The notes under the pieces were generated by a model. That model was not told where the DNA came from, did no database searches, and was given only the letters and a program-made list of their open reading frames with translations. Below are positions 16,403 to 24,326 of a DNA stretch of 64,000 nucleotides, in pieces. The stretch lies in the NCBI GenBank assembly GCA_019118665.1, contig DWYM01000093.1, forward strand, positions 1-64,000. Reading direction: 5' to 3'. Made by a program: the position numbers and the translations under genes. The DNA comes from Candidatus Mediterraneibacter intestinipullorum. Its GTDB lineage: Bacteria > Bacillota > Clostridia > Lachnospirales > Lachnospiraceae. The stretch's first letter is position 1; every line of letters begins with the position of its first letter.

Positions 16403-16693
16403 CTATACCCTGCTGATTTCTTCTTCTGTTTCCCGGCGTCTTGTCATTCCTGCCAGGAACAGGATCAGGGCTGATCCCGACAGAGCCATCAGCCAGCTTC
16501 CTATCTCTGCCGTATCTCCGGTCTTGGCGCTTCCACCTGTTGTTCCCGGTCCCCTGTCTATCGTTGTCTGTGTTGTACCCTGGTACACAAACTGCGTCTG
16601 CCCCTGTGGAGCTGCTGCCTCTGCTTGTATCACATTTGCAGGTATCATCCAGAGGCTTAAACAGATCAGTCCTGCTACTATGCTTTTCTTCAT
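16403..16693 (-). CDS. Small exported protein with degenerate sortase-type tail
   Basis: 96 residues: signal peptide (MKKSIVAGLICLSLWMIPANVIQAEA), a short extracellular stretch, then SAKTGDTAEIG, a hydrophobic helix (WLMALSGSALILFLAG) and a basic tail (MTRRRETEEE). This layout matches cell-wall sorting signals in Lachnospiraceae, where the LPXTG box is often replaced by xxKTGD. Only about 35 residues would be displayed, so it may cap or anchor larger subunits. No sortase gene lies in the window. Confidence 0.68.
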   Translation of the reverse strand: MKKSIVAGLICLSLWMIPANVIQAEAAAPQGQTQFVYQGTTQTTIDRGPGTTGGSAKTGDTAEIGSWLMALSGSALILFLAGMTRRRETEEEISRV

Positions 16694-16711
16694 CCTTGTC
16701 CGCCTCCTTAA

Positions 16712-19700
16712 CTAATTACCGGCCGCCTTGCTGAACTGGAAGGTAATCCTTCCGGTAAACGGATCACCGTTCACGATTCCGGTCACCATATTCTCTGACT
16801 TGAAGTATAGTGGCAATGTGTTCTGTGTAGATCCAGAGCCTGTACTAAATTTCATTGTTCCCACTTTTCCGCCGTTCTCCGATATATCGCTTCCGCTTTT
16901 GTCTCGTGTGCCAGTGAATGCTTTCAGAGCGATCGTCTCGCTATTGTTGTTTCGGGAAATATCAAAGGTCTGTGAGCTTTTAAGATCTAATATCGTCACA
17001 TCCACTCCCGGATCCGGATCTGGCAGCTCCGCATCTGCAATCGGCTCAAGCGTAATCTTTTCGTTTGATGAATAGATATACCGGTCCGCGCTGTCTGACA
17101 TAGTGACCTTTTGAGGAAAACTGATCATGCTTTTTATCTGGCTTCCCAAAATTCCGGTCATAGTCGTCTTCACGCCCGGGATACCTATGCTGTTTAAATC
17201 CGTATTCCCATCAACATCCGTTGTTGTCCCCCAATTCGCCGGAGGATTAGTATTATTGGTATCCGTCCATGCAAAGATGAGGTACTGGGCTCCGTCATCA
17301 TTGTTGTGGGTCACATTTCCAGTCTTGGTAAAACTGATCGTGAAGCTCTTATTGCTGCCTTCAACCGGCTCAATCCTCACTGAATTTCGGTCTATTGTAT
17401 TTTTCAAATCTGTAATGCTTAGGTCCAGGAATCCATCAGAATCTGAGTCCTGATCACTCGTTGTTACCATGCCAAACAGTTGGTAGTTCTGATTTTCCCA
17501 ACTTGCAGTATTCGGATTCTTTTTATACAAAGCAACCTTCAAGTCTCCGGAAAAAGCGGATTCTTTAAGCAGCGCCTGTATTGATTCTTTATTGTTAGCG
17601 TTAGGACTGCTATCATTATCATCGCCCTCAAGCTTGAACGTTCCTGTTACCTTAATTCCCTGATTCTCATAGAACAGCGCCTTCTCATCGACAGTTACAG
17701 TGGTATCGGCTGACTGGTTATACACCTGCGGTACGCGATATACTTGCGTATCAATGTATTGGTAAGAACCTGATGTCAAGCTCGCAGGAGGTCCATCGCG
17801 CCATCCGGCATCCGAAAGTGCGCCGTTTGGAGTTGTAAGAGGTCCGTTTGCCTGATTCCACAAATAAACCCGGTAGGTTCGGTCTGTTCCTTGCTCATTT
17901 ATATTAGTCAGAGTCAGTGTGATGGTTGTCTGCTTGGCTTCAGCATCATATGTTTGATTTATCGTAACATTCCCATCCTTAAGCACGGGATAATAGCTGT
18001 CACTTACAACCTTCGTTGAGGTTTTACTGAACAGATCCACTGTTCCAACGGCGACAGATCTGAGGGGTGTGCCACTCTCCTCGGCTTGAGAACGATATAC
18101 GGCGTATTGAGCTAAGGCATTGCTTGCCGTCACTTCACCCTCCATGACAAATGTAACGCTGAACGAGTTGTCACGATAAAACTTAACAGTCTGCGAAGTA
18201 CCACCATCAGGAGACCGGATCGGCTTTGTACCGTCTACATAGTACGGAATCAGCGTAATTGTTCCACTTCCATTAGTACGATCTGGACTAGCGCCCTTTC
18301 CAAAGATTGCCTCCCATGCGGCCCTTCCGGCATTCGCGGCATCTCCCGCAGTCGTTCCAAGAGTATTCAGGTCTAATGTTGAACTTGCTCCAGCTGAGAT
18401 CTCGTAGTTGTATACTTGGATCTGTTCTGATGTACCGGTAGTAGTGCTGCCTTTTACGATCCTCCATCCCTGAAGTTCTTTTCCATTTGCTTCAGCTGGC
18501 AGCATGATGCTGCTCAGATCCACAACATTACTCTTTCCTTGTACACCGGTATAATACACATTGGCATTATCTGTATTCCACTTATTTATATTGGTCGTTT
18601 CCGCATTGATGTCTGTCAGATCAGTGGGGACGTAAATCTGGACGGTCGCTGCGTTCAGGTAGTAAAATTTCCCTATCTCTGTTCCGCTCTGATCTACGTT
18701 TGAAGGCATGTTACCACTAAAGGTACTTTTTTCTTCATCCAGAAGGTATTTATTTGTTCCATTAGTGAACTGGTCCTTGTATCCTGTAAAAAGAACACTG
18801 CCTCCTGCTAAACCACTGACGCTTCCGCTTTCCCGATCGGCAAAGTTCGTATTGCTGTACTCAGTACCGGAAAACCATCCGCTCTGCTTGTATACCGTAT
18901 AACCGGCATTGAGCCATACACCGCCTGTCGTTGATGTCTGTGCTGTCAGCTTGATTGTATAATTAGTGCTGTTGCTGAGTGCCCCCTGCTCTGACATCTG
19001 CTGATAGATTGATCTCACATTGATAATATCTCCAGGCTGCCAGTTGCCCCCCGATGTGGGGTCAATTGTAATGGTTTTACTTCCCCCTTCCACGGTAAGC
19101 TTAAATCCACTGAAAAAGTTTCCTGCTGATATATTTGCAGGGACATTCAGTCCTATCAGAGCATTTTCCGTCTGGTCATATGCCAGAGTCAAGTTAGCAC
19201 TGTCATACCGCTTATTGTTATACCAATATTCCACACCAAAGCTTACCGGGGCGGCGACGATATCCATAGTGCGCAATTCAGCAGTTGCACTTCCACTTAA
19301 GCTAAGAGTATATACATACCTCCCATTCTCTAAGGTAGGAGCGCTTAGTGAATATCCATTGCTTCCGCTTGTTATGACAGTGCCATCAGCTTTCTTTGTT
19401 GTGATTGTCGGTACACTATACCCCTCCGAAGGCTTTAATCCAATCCTAAAACCACCATTCGGCTGCTCTGCCCGGATAAAGAAGTACTCTTCGGTCAGAG
19501 GATAATATCCCTGTCTCGCACTGTTCTGGTCTTTTTTCAAATAAATATAGCTGCCGTTAACATTTGAAGCGTTTCCAATACCGGATGTAGCAAGTGTTCC
19601 GTCTTCCACGCCTGTCATGGAAGATACTCTGTAATTCTCCTGGACACTTGAATAGTGATTGTAAATGATCTTAAACGGTCGGGTCATCCCATTTACAGTG

Positions 19701-21859
19701 ATATTGTACGCACTTACCGGCACGCCTACATTACCAGCCAAGTTATAACGGTTGAAGCTTCCTCCCCAGTCTGATGTCCAATTATTAATATCCTTTTGCA
19801 AACACTGAATAAGGATTTCCCCATTTCCGCCAAGAGATGTTCTTGTTATCCCTCTCTGATTCAGGCTCGACAAATCAACATAATATCTTTCAAAGTTCTT
19901 GCCCTCGGTAAAACTCTGTCCCTTACCTGCATAAATATCTACAGTCAGATATCCCGGCATGTATCGCCAAGCCAGAGGATGACCAGAACCATAATTTCGA
20001 GCTCCTCGCGCCGTCTCCAGGCGGAACCCAACGGATTCTCCAGGATAAAAATTACCCGTTGCAACTGTCGTCTTGCTCGTGTCTTCTGGGTTCAGGTAAG
20101 TGCCCTGATTGATATCATCACTCAGATCCGTCCTGTCTGTAAGGTTCCCGTACTTCATCTGCCTCATTTGCGTTGGGAGATCACTACTTGTTGCAGAATA
20201 CGGCCATGTATATGCATCAACATGTATATAGGTCCCGCCTCCCCCGGTGATCTGACCAAATCCACTGTTCCTCCAGTCACTATTGGGTTGAGTATAGGAA
20301 GTATATGTAGGACTTGTTGCCCAATGCTTAGTAGCCACACCTGTTCCTGCCAACAAGTCGGAAACGCTGTTGGTATTAACACTGTCGCCAGGTCCCTCTA
20401 CAAATCGGGTAAACAGACGGGTAATACCCATTTCCGTGTTTTGTACAGGCATTCCTTCATTTATCCAGAGACCGTAATATCTTGTCTCCAGATTTGTATC
20501 CCAACCAAAATTATGCATACGGATATCAATGTCCTGTGCAGGCATCTCAAAGATTACCTGATAACGCAGTGTACTGGTTGTTGATGCAATCTGCTCTGCA
20601 TTCGCTATCCAAGTGCCGTTTGATTTATCTTTCGCGATCGCGTCGTCATCTTCTGGTCTGACTAAACCGTAAGACGCGATAACCCTCGTGAACGAATCAC
20701 TCCACCCAGCATCGAACTCATAAAGGGCCATGAGCGCTGTCTGATACTCTGAAGGCAACTCGATGGTAGCGACTATCTTTTCTCCTGGTTTTACCTGTAT
20801 TGGATCTACAAGATCTCCAGCACCTTCATAAGACGTTCCGTTTACCAGAAGGCTGAAATCAATGGAGCTCGGCAAAAAGCCGATCGTGTATGTATCGCTT
20901 GTATCCAGTGCGTAATAGAAACGGACTGACGTAGTATCTGTATCCAGCAGGTAACCTGCCTCTATATTTCCATAAGGATTTCCCTGTTCTGTATTATCTT
21001 CTGTGGTGTAGTACCAGTCATACCCGGTCCCATCTGACTTCTCTATCGGATAGAGTCCTGTGATAAATACAGGGGCACTCTCGTCACCGCCCGCGATAAT
21101 GATCCCTGCTCTGGAAAAACTCCTCTGTACAGTCGTGCCGGTGCCGGTAATCGTTTGTTCAAATGATGGGATCTCTACTGTGTCAAATGAGCCACCTTCA
21201 AACGTGTAGGTGCCACTTGTATTAAGATTCGATATTAGCAATTCATCAGCATACTGTCCCACATTTATAGCGGCGGTAGTTGTTGCCCTTGCCGCCTGGA
21301 TTCCTTCCAGGGATTCTTCCAACACGTTCAGCGGTAATGCGGCAGGTGTTTCCTCCGATGCTGCCGGCTGCTGTGAAGCTGCCGCTTCATTTGCCGCTGA
21401 TACGGAAGAGGTTTCAGACGTCTTTGTCTCAATCTGATCTACTGTCACAGTTACCTTTTCTTCTTTATCCATCTGCTTTCCGTTCTGGGAAGCTGTCTCC
21501 TTATAGGTCAGGATATATGTATAGGTACCATTCTCTGTCACCGTTGTTTCAAACTCAGAGGGATCAAAGGTGTTCCCTTCTTCGTCCTTCAGCTCCCCAA
21601 GAGTGATCCCTGCGCCCACACTGTCCGTGTTCCCTTTCAGCACAGCCTGGGCTTTCCCTTCTGAATAGCTGACATCGATCTGGTATCCGCTGGTCTCCTT
21701 TGCAAACACAGCTTCCAGTCCGGACAGTTCAATCCCTGTCAAAATGGTTACGGCCGCTACCAATACCGCCAGCATCCTGTGCCACAGCAGGTGTCCGCTC
21801 CTCTGTTCTGTTCTCTTACCGCCTCTGTACGGCTTCCTTCTTCTTTCATAAGATTTCAT
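16712..21859 (-). CDS. Giant exported surface protein (1715 residues)
   Basis: The largest gene of the surface operon. A basic N-terminus (YERRRKPYRGGKRTEQRSGH) precedes a signal helix (MLAVLVAAVTILTGIELSGLEAVFA). An Ig-like domain and an Ala/Thr/Ser linker to about residue 190 follow, then a long series of beta-rich, Thr/Asn/Gly/Tyr-rich domains to the C-terminus. No catalytic motif, LPXTG box or C-terminal membrane helix is visible. It ends with a beta strand (GRITFQFSKAAGN), broadly like the end of the pilin-like subunit. An adhesin or matrix protein is likely. Start ATG has GAGGTGAGG upstream. It lies 18 bp before the small anchored protein gene. Confidence 0.75.
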   Translation of the reverse strand: MKSYERRRKPYRGGKRTEQRSGHLLWHRMLAVLVAAVTILTGIELSGLEAVFAKETSGYQIDVSYSEGKAQAVLKGNTDSVGAGITLGELKDEEGNTFDPSEFETTVTENGTYTYILTYKETASQNGKQMDKEEKVTVTVDQIETKTSETSSVSAANEAAASQQPAASEETPAALPLNVLEESLEGIQAARATTTAAINVGQYADELLISNLNTSGTYTFEGGSFDTVEIPSFEQTITGTGTTVQRSFSRAGIIIAGGDESAPVFITGLYPIEKSDGTGYDWYYTTEDNTEQGNPYGNIEAGYLLDTDTTSVRFYYALDTSDTYTIGFLPSSIDFSLLVNGTSYEGAGDLVDPIQVKPGEKIVATIELPSEYQTALMALYEFDAGWSDSFTRVIASYGLVRPEDDDAIAKDKSNGTWIANAEQIASTTSTLRYQVIFEMPAQDIDIRMHNFGWDTNLETRYYGLWINEGMPVQNTEMGITRLFTRFVEGPGDSVNTNSVSDLLAGTGVATKHWATSPTYTSYTQPNSDWRNSGFGQITGGGGTYIHVDAYTWPYSATSSDLPTQMRQMKYGNLTDRTDLSDDINQGTYLNPEDTSKTTVATGNFYPGESVGFRLETARGARNYGSGHPLAWRYMPGYLTVDIYAGKGQSFTEGKNFERYYVDLSSLNQRGITRTSLGGNGEILIQCLQKDINNWTSDWGGSFNRYNLAGNVGVPVSAYNITVNGMTRPFKIIYNHYSSVQENYRVSSMTGVEDGTLATSGIGNASNVNGSYIYLKKDQNSARQGYYPLTEEYFFIRAEQPNGGFRIGLKPSEGYSVPTITTKKADGTVITSGSNGYSLSAPTLENGRYVYTLSLSGSATAELRTMDIVAAPVSFGVEYWYNNKRYDSANLTLAYDQTENALIGLNVPANISAGNFFSGFKLTVEGGSKTITIDPTSGGNWQPGDIINVRSIYQQMSEQGALSNSTNYTIKLTAQTSTTGGVWLNAGYTVYKQSGWFSGTEYSNTNFADRESGSVSGLAGGSVLFTGYKDQFTNGTNKYLLDEEKSTFSGNMPSNVDQSGTEIGKFYYLNAATVQIYVPTDLTDINAETTNINKWNTDNANVYYTGVQGKSNVVDLSSIMLPAEANGKELQGWRIVKGSTTTGTSEQIQVYNYEISAGASSTLDLNTLGTTAGDAANAGRAAWEAIFGKGASPDRTNGSGTITLIPYYVDGTKPIRSPDGGTSQTVKFYRDNSFSVTFVMEGEVTASNALAQYAVYRSQAEESGTPLRSVAVGTVDLFSKTSTKVVSDSYYPVLKDGNVTINQTYDAEAKQTTITLTLTNINEQGTDRTYRVYLWNQANGPLTTPNGALSDAGWRDGPPASLTSGSYQYIDTQVYRVPQVYNQSADTTVTVDEKALFYENQGIKVTGTFKLEGDDNDSSPNANNKESIQALLKESAFSGDLKVALYKKNPNTASWENQNYQLFGMVTTSDQDSDSDGFLDLSITDLKNTIDRNSVRIEPVEGSNKSFTISFTKTGNVTHNNDDGAQYLIFAWTDTNNTNPPANWGTTTDVDGNTDLNSIGIPGVKTTMTGILGSQIKSMISFPQKVTMSDSADRYIYSSNEKITLEPIADAELPDPDPGVDVTILDLKSSQTFDISRNNNSETIALKAFTGTRDKSGSDISENGGKVGTMKFSTGSGSTQNTLPLYFKSENMVTGIVNGDPFTGRITFQFSKAAGN

Positions 21860-21882
21860 GTCGCTGCCTCACCTCTTACCTT

Positions 21883-22350
21883 TTATTCGACTTTCTGGTT
21901 GATAAATTCTTCTCCGGTATCCGCGTTAAGCCAAATCTGGTATGTTTCTTTCCCCTTATCGGCTTGAACTACCCAGTATTTCACACCTTCGTGTTCACGG
22001 ATATCGCATGCTCCGATCTCCGCTTCCTCCCCAAGACTACCAAGAGCCATCTCTCTGGCCTGATCTCTTGTTATCGTCACGGAGCTTTCTTCCGCCAGGA
22101 TCTCTCCTATATTGACTTCCATCACTCCGTTCTCTGTCACGGTCACACCGGTCTGAGCTTCCAGCTGTTCTTTTTCCTCTTCTGTCAATTCTGTTTTGGC
22201 AGGTGCTTCTGAGGCAACCTCTCTTACCTCTTCCGATATGTCTTCCTCATTACCTACGATATCGTATTGTGTATACATATATATACCGGCTCCCGCGACC
22301 AGCGCTGCCGTCAATGTCGACATGAACAGGGCTTTTTTCTGGTGTTTCAT
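21883..22350 (-). CDS. PepSY-domain membrane protein
   Basis: 155 residues from the ATG at 22350, which follows GGAAAGGCGG; a TTG at 22377 overlaps the upstream stop and is less likely. One N-terminal membrane or signal helix (LFMSTLTAALVAGAGIYMYT), an acidic linker, then a PepSY domain (VTITRDQAREMALGSLGEEAEIGACDI...YWVVQADKGKETYQIWLNADTGEEF). PepSY modules often inhibit or chaperone extracellular proteases or sense the envelope. It lies between the Rrf2 regulator and the giant surface protein. Confidence 0.85.
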   Translation of the reverse strand: MKHQKKALFMSTLTAALVAGAGIYMYTQYDIVGNEEDISEEVREVASEAPAKTELTEEEKEQLEAQTGVTVTENGVMEVNIGEILAEESSVTITRDQAREMALGSLGEEAEIGACDIREHEGVKYWVVQADKGKETYQIWLNADTGEEFINQKVE

Positions 22351-22373
22351 ATATTTCCGCCTTTCCTGTTTCC

Positions 22374-22889
22374 TCAATTCACCAGTGTCTCCTTCTGAAC
22401 CGCAAACTCTCTCTGAACGCCATCAGCACCTCTCCCGAACCCCACAGCGGGACCGTGGTCGATCCGGCGCTCGATCTCCTCCTCACTCATGTCCTCCAGG
22501 AGACTCGCTATGGTTACTCCGCTCAAGAAATTCTCCCATTTTTTCTGCATCACCGAGTAGCACTTATGTACAGTACAGTAAAACGCGGCGTCCCGCCCAC
22601 AATAACTGTCCCCTTCCAGACATCTGTTGAGAACGACAGTTCCTTCCACTAACAGCACCACATCATAGAGCCGTATGCTCTCCGGCGCTCTGCCAAGACC
22701 GTATCCGCCATTCTTCCCTCTGTGGCTGGTGATCAGTCCTTCGTTGCGAAGCGCCAGCCCTATGCGGTTTAAATATTTTTCTGGTATCTCCATCGCTTCC
22801 GCGATCTCAGCGATGGGCACGACCCTGCCCTCTCTCGCCAGATACGTCAGGATGCGGACGGCATAGTCTGTCGTCAGTTTTAGCTGCAT
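22374..22889 (-). CDS. Rrf2-family transcriptional regulator
   Basis: 171 residues from the ATG at 22889 (AGAGGAAAAGG upstream). The N-terminal winged helix (LKLTTDYAVRILTYLAREGRVVPIAEIAEAMEIPEKYLNRI) and wing (GKNGGYGLGRAPESI) are typical. The cluster CLEGDSYCGRDAAFYC has the cysteine spacing of IscR/NsrR-type Fe-S or redox sensors. The C-terminal tail beyond residue 130 is longer than in IscR. It is the first gene downstream of the invertible promoter, so the switch would control it together with the surface genes. An imperfect dyad upstream may be its operator. Confidence 0.9.
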   Translation of the reverse strand: MQLKLTTDYAVRILTYLAREGRVVPIAEIAEAMEIPEKYLNRIGLALRNEGLITSHRGKNGGYGLGRAPESIRLYDVVLLVEGTVVLNRCLEGDSYCGRDAAFYCTVHKCYSVMQKKWENFLSGVTIASLLEDMSEEEIERRIDHGPAVGFGRGADGVQREFAVQKETLVN

Positions 22890-22983
22890 AGTCCTTTTCC
22901 TCTCTATAGTCTTTCTTTTCTCTATAAAGGATGCCGCATATTTCACTGCGTGTTCTGATACCTTCATTCATATCCAATTTATC

Positions 22984-23018
22984 AGGTATTGCTTGATCTT
23001 ATAAAAACATAAATACCT
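22984..23018. promoter_or_regulatory. Dyad upstream of the Rrf2 gene (possible operator)
   Basis: AGGTATT (22984-22990) and AATACCT (23012-23018) form inverted 7-bp arms 21 bp apart, in the leader between the inverted repeat and the Rrf2 gene. Autoregulation is conceivable. The spacing is wider than usual for Rrf2 dimers, so this is weak. Confidence 0.3.
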
Positions 23019-23040
23019 ATGCAGCTGTCACCCGGCCTGC

Positions 23041-23064
23041 ACCACATAATCGGAATTATGTGGT
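23041..23064. repeat. Left inverted repeat (IRL) of the invertible cassette
   Basis: 24-bp site, exact reverse complement of the site at 23305-23328. It is itself nearly palindromic: 10-bp arms ACCACATAAT and ATTATGTGGT around the asymmetric core CGGA. The asymmetric core gives the site a direction, as needed for inversion. On the minus strand no T-run follows, so transcription leaving the cassette leftward is not terminated here. Confidence 0.92.
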
Positions 23065-23204
23065 AGATATGACACCGCGGCAGCTCCATGGGCAGTTGTA
23101 AGTCGGATCATTGAGCTAAAAAACATAGAACAAAGGCATAAAAAGAAATCCTTGCCTGTTTTTCACGACAAAAAACGGAAAAGGATGACTTTTTGCTGCC
23201 CATT

Positions 23205-23248
23205 TTGACAAAATCAAAAAAATTTTATTTGCCTCTTGTCAAAATCAA
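23205..23248 (+). repeat. Two direct repeats inside the inverton
   Basis: TTGACAAAATCAA (23205-23217) and TTGTCAAAATCAA (23236-23248) match at 12 of 13 positions. They are 31 bp apart, about three helical turns, and the second contains the -35 box. They could be regulator sites or recombinase accessory sites. Confidence 0.6.
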
Positions 23249-23264
23249 TCGATCCATGTATAAT
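23236..23264 (+). promoter_or_regulatory. Consensus sigma-A promoter inside the inverton
   Basis: TTGTCA (23236-23241), exactly 17 bp, TATAAT (23259-23264): one mismatch to the full vegetative consensus. It is oriented rightward, toward the right repeat and the 3' end of the recombinase gene. In this orientation it would only yield a short RNA stopped at 23305-23335. Confidence 0.88.
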
Positions 23265-23304
23265 ATAAAAAACAATTATCTATGTAGATCATCCATTCGG
23301 TATA

Positions 23305-23335
23305 CCACATAATTCCGATTATGTGGTGTTTTTTA
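23305..23335 (+). terminator. Right inverted repeat (IRR) acting as an intrinsic terminator
   Basis: The right 24-bp repeat (23305-23328) folds into a 10-bp stem (ACCACATAAT / ATTATGTGGT) with a UCCG tetraloop of the UNCG type, followed by GTTTTTT and TATTTT. It should stop the rightward promoter within about 65 nt. The left repeat lacks the T-tract, so the terminator works on only one side. Confidence 0.82.
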
Positions 23336-23346
23336 TTTTCCCCCTT

Positions 23347-24171
23347 TTATATTACTAATCCCAGAGCGTCCATACGTTTCCGTGGTTCATGATCTGAGGA
23401 CATGACATAGATCCTTGTGGTGTTGATGCTGCTGTGTCCCAAAATGTCCGCCAGTCTTGCGATATCCTTATCAATCTTGTAAAAGCACCGGGCGAACAGA
23501 TGCCGCAGGTTGTGAGGGAATACCTTCTGCCGGGCCACACCCGCGTCTTTACACAGAGCCTTCATCATCTTCCAGATGTTTGACCGGTCCAGTGGGTTGC
23601 CGTTTTTTGTGACGAATACCGGGCCGGATGAGATTTTTCCTCTTCTAAGGTATTCTTTGAGCGCTTTTCTTAATTTCCCAGAAATAAGGACCACACGGAT
23701 CTTGCCCTTGAGCCGGATCGCTGCCTCTCCCTGTTCTACAGCTTCGACAGTGATATACTTCAGCTCCGACACCCGGATGCCGGTGCCGCAGATGGTCTCT
23801 AAAAGCAGCCGCAGCTTTTCGTTCTTCTTTTGCCTTGCCGCTTCCAAAAGTCGGAGATATTCCGCCTTGCTCAACTCCTTTTCCCGGGGAAGGAAAGGCC
23901 GCTTCTGGATCCGCAGCCGCTTCACCCGCAAGTCCTCTCGTCCTAAATAAGAAAAGAAGCCGTTTAAGGCCGCCAGCTTGACATTGACGCTGCCGGCACG
24001 GTGTTTAGACTGCAGCTCCTCTTTGTACCGGAGTGCCAGCTCCCTTGTGAGTTCCTGACCCTTTGCGAAGCTTAAAAAGTGCAGGATGTCCCTTTTGTAT
24101 TGACGCCGGGTCGCCTCGCTTTTTTCCTCCTGTTCTAAATATTTGATATACTGTTTTACCCTTTCTTCCAT
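23347..24171 (-). CDS. Tyrosine recombinase, probable invertase of the adjacent cassette
   Basis: 274-residue site-specific recombinase of the phage-integrase/XerC class. The SAM-like core-binding domain spans about residues 1-85, and the catalytic domain shows the full set Arg133 (GTGIR), His220 and Arg223 (HNLRH), His246 (LGHSS) and Tyr255 (TRIYV). AGGAGG precedes the ATG. Its stop is 18 bp from the right inverted repeat and no phage or plasmid genes surround it. It is not the housekeeping Xer, judging by neighbourhood and short length. Having no terminator on its own strand, it could read leftward through the cassette. Confidence 0.93.
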   Translation of the reverse strand: MEERVKQYIKYLEQEEKSEATRRQYKRDILHFLSFAKGQELTRELALRYKEELQSKHRAGSVNVKLAALNGFFSYLGREDLRVKRLRIQKRPFLPREKELSKAEYLRLLEAARQKKNEKLRLLLETICGTGIRVSELKYITVEAVEQGEAAIRLKGKIRVVLISGKLRKALKEYLRRGKISSGPVFVTKNGNPLDRSNIWKMMKALCKDAGVARQKVFPHNLRHLFARCFYKIDKDIARLADILGHSSINTTRIYVMSSDHEPRKRMDALGLVI

Positions 24172-24265
24172 ATATATGCCTCCTGTTTGTTTTTCTTCAT
24201 ATTATTATCCCTCGAAGGCAATAGAAAAAACATCTGAAAGGCAATTCTTTGTCTGGACAGCAAAA

Positions 24266-24326
24266 ATCCGGGGAAATATAAAGGGAAGGACATGTGTTAT
24301 GTCCTTCCCTTTATATTTCCCCGGAT
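24266..24326 (-). terminator. Very long perfect hairpin at the pdxY 3' end
   Basis: Perfect 28-bp arms (24266-24293 and 24299-24326) around a 5-nt loop, followed on the minus strand by T5. The right arm overlaps the last five codons and the stop of pdxY. It works as an intrinsic terminator shielding the recombinase gene from upstream transcription. The stem is far longer than typical. Confidence 0.85.

Larger units (their letters stand above)
23041..23328. other. Invertible promoter cassette (inverton), captured in OFF orientation
   Basis: A 288-bp segment bounded by perfect 24-bp inverted repeats, next to a tyrosine recombinase gene. The inner 240 bp carry no gene but a consensus sigma-A promoter on the plus strand (23236-23264), pointing away from the leftward surface operon. 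Inversion would map the -10 to 23105-23110 and a start site to about 23098, giving a leader of roughly 210 nt before the Rrf2 ATG. I see no comparable promoter on the minus strand of the cassette in its present state. The non-coding stretch 22890-23346 is fully accounted for by the leader, cassette and terminator. Confidence 0.9.

Noticed and set aside
23041-23328. The inverted repeats as ends of a transposon or MITE
   Set aside because: The segment is only 288 bp, has no target-site duplication that I can see, each end is itself a directional palindrome, and a recombinase (not a transposase) sits outside it. A promoter inversion cassette explains all features.
23347-24171. Recombinase as a prophage or integrative-element integrase
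   Set aside because: No phage, conjugation or att/tRNA features lie nearby, and matched inverted (not direct) repeats lie next to it.
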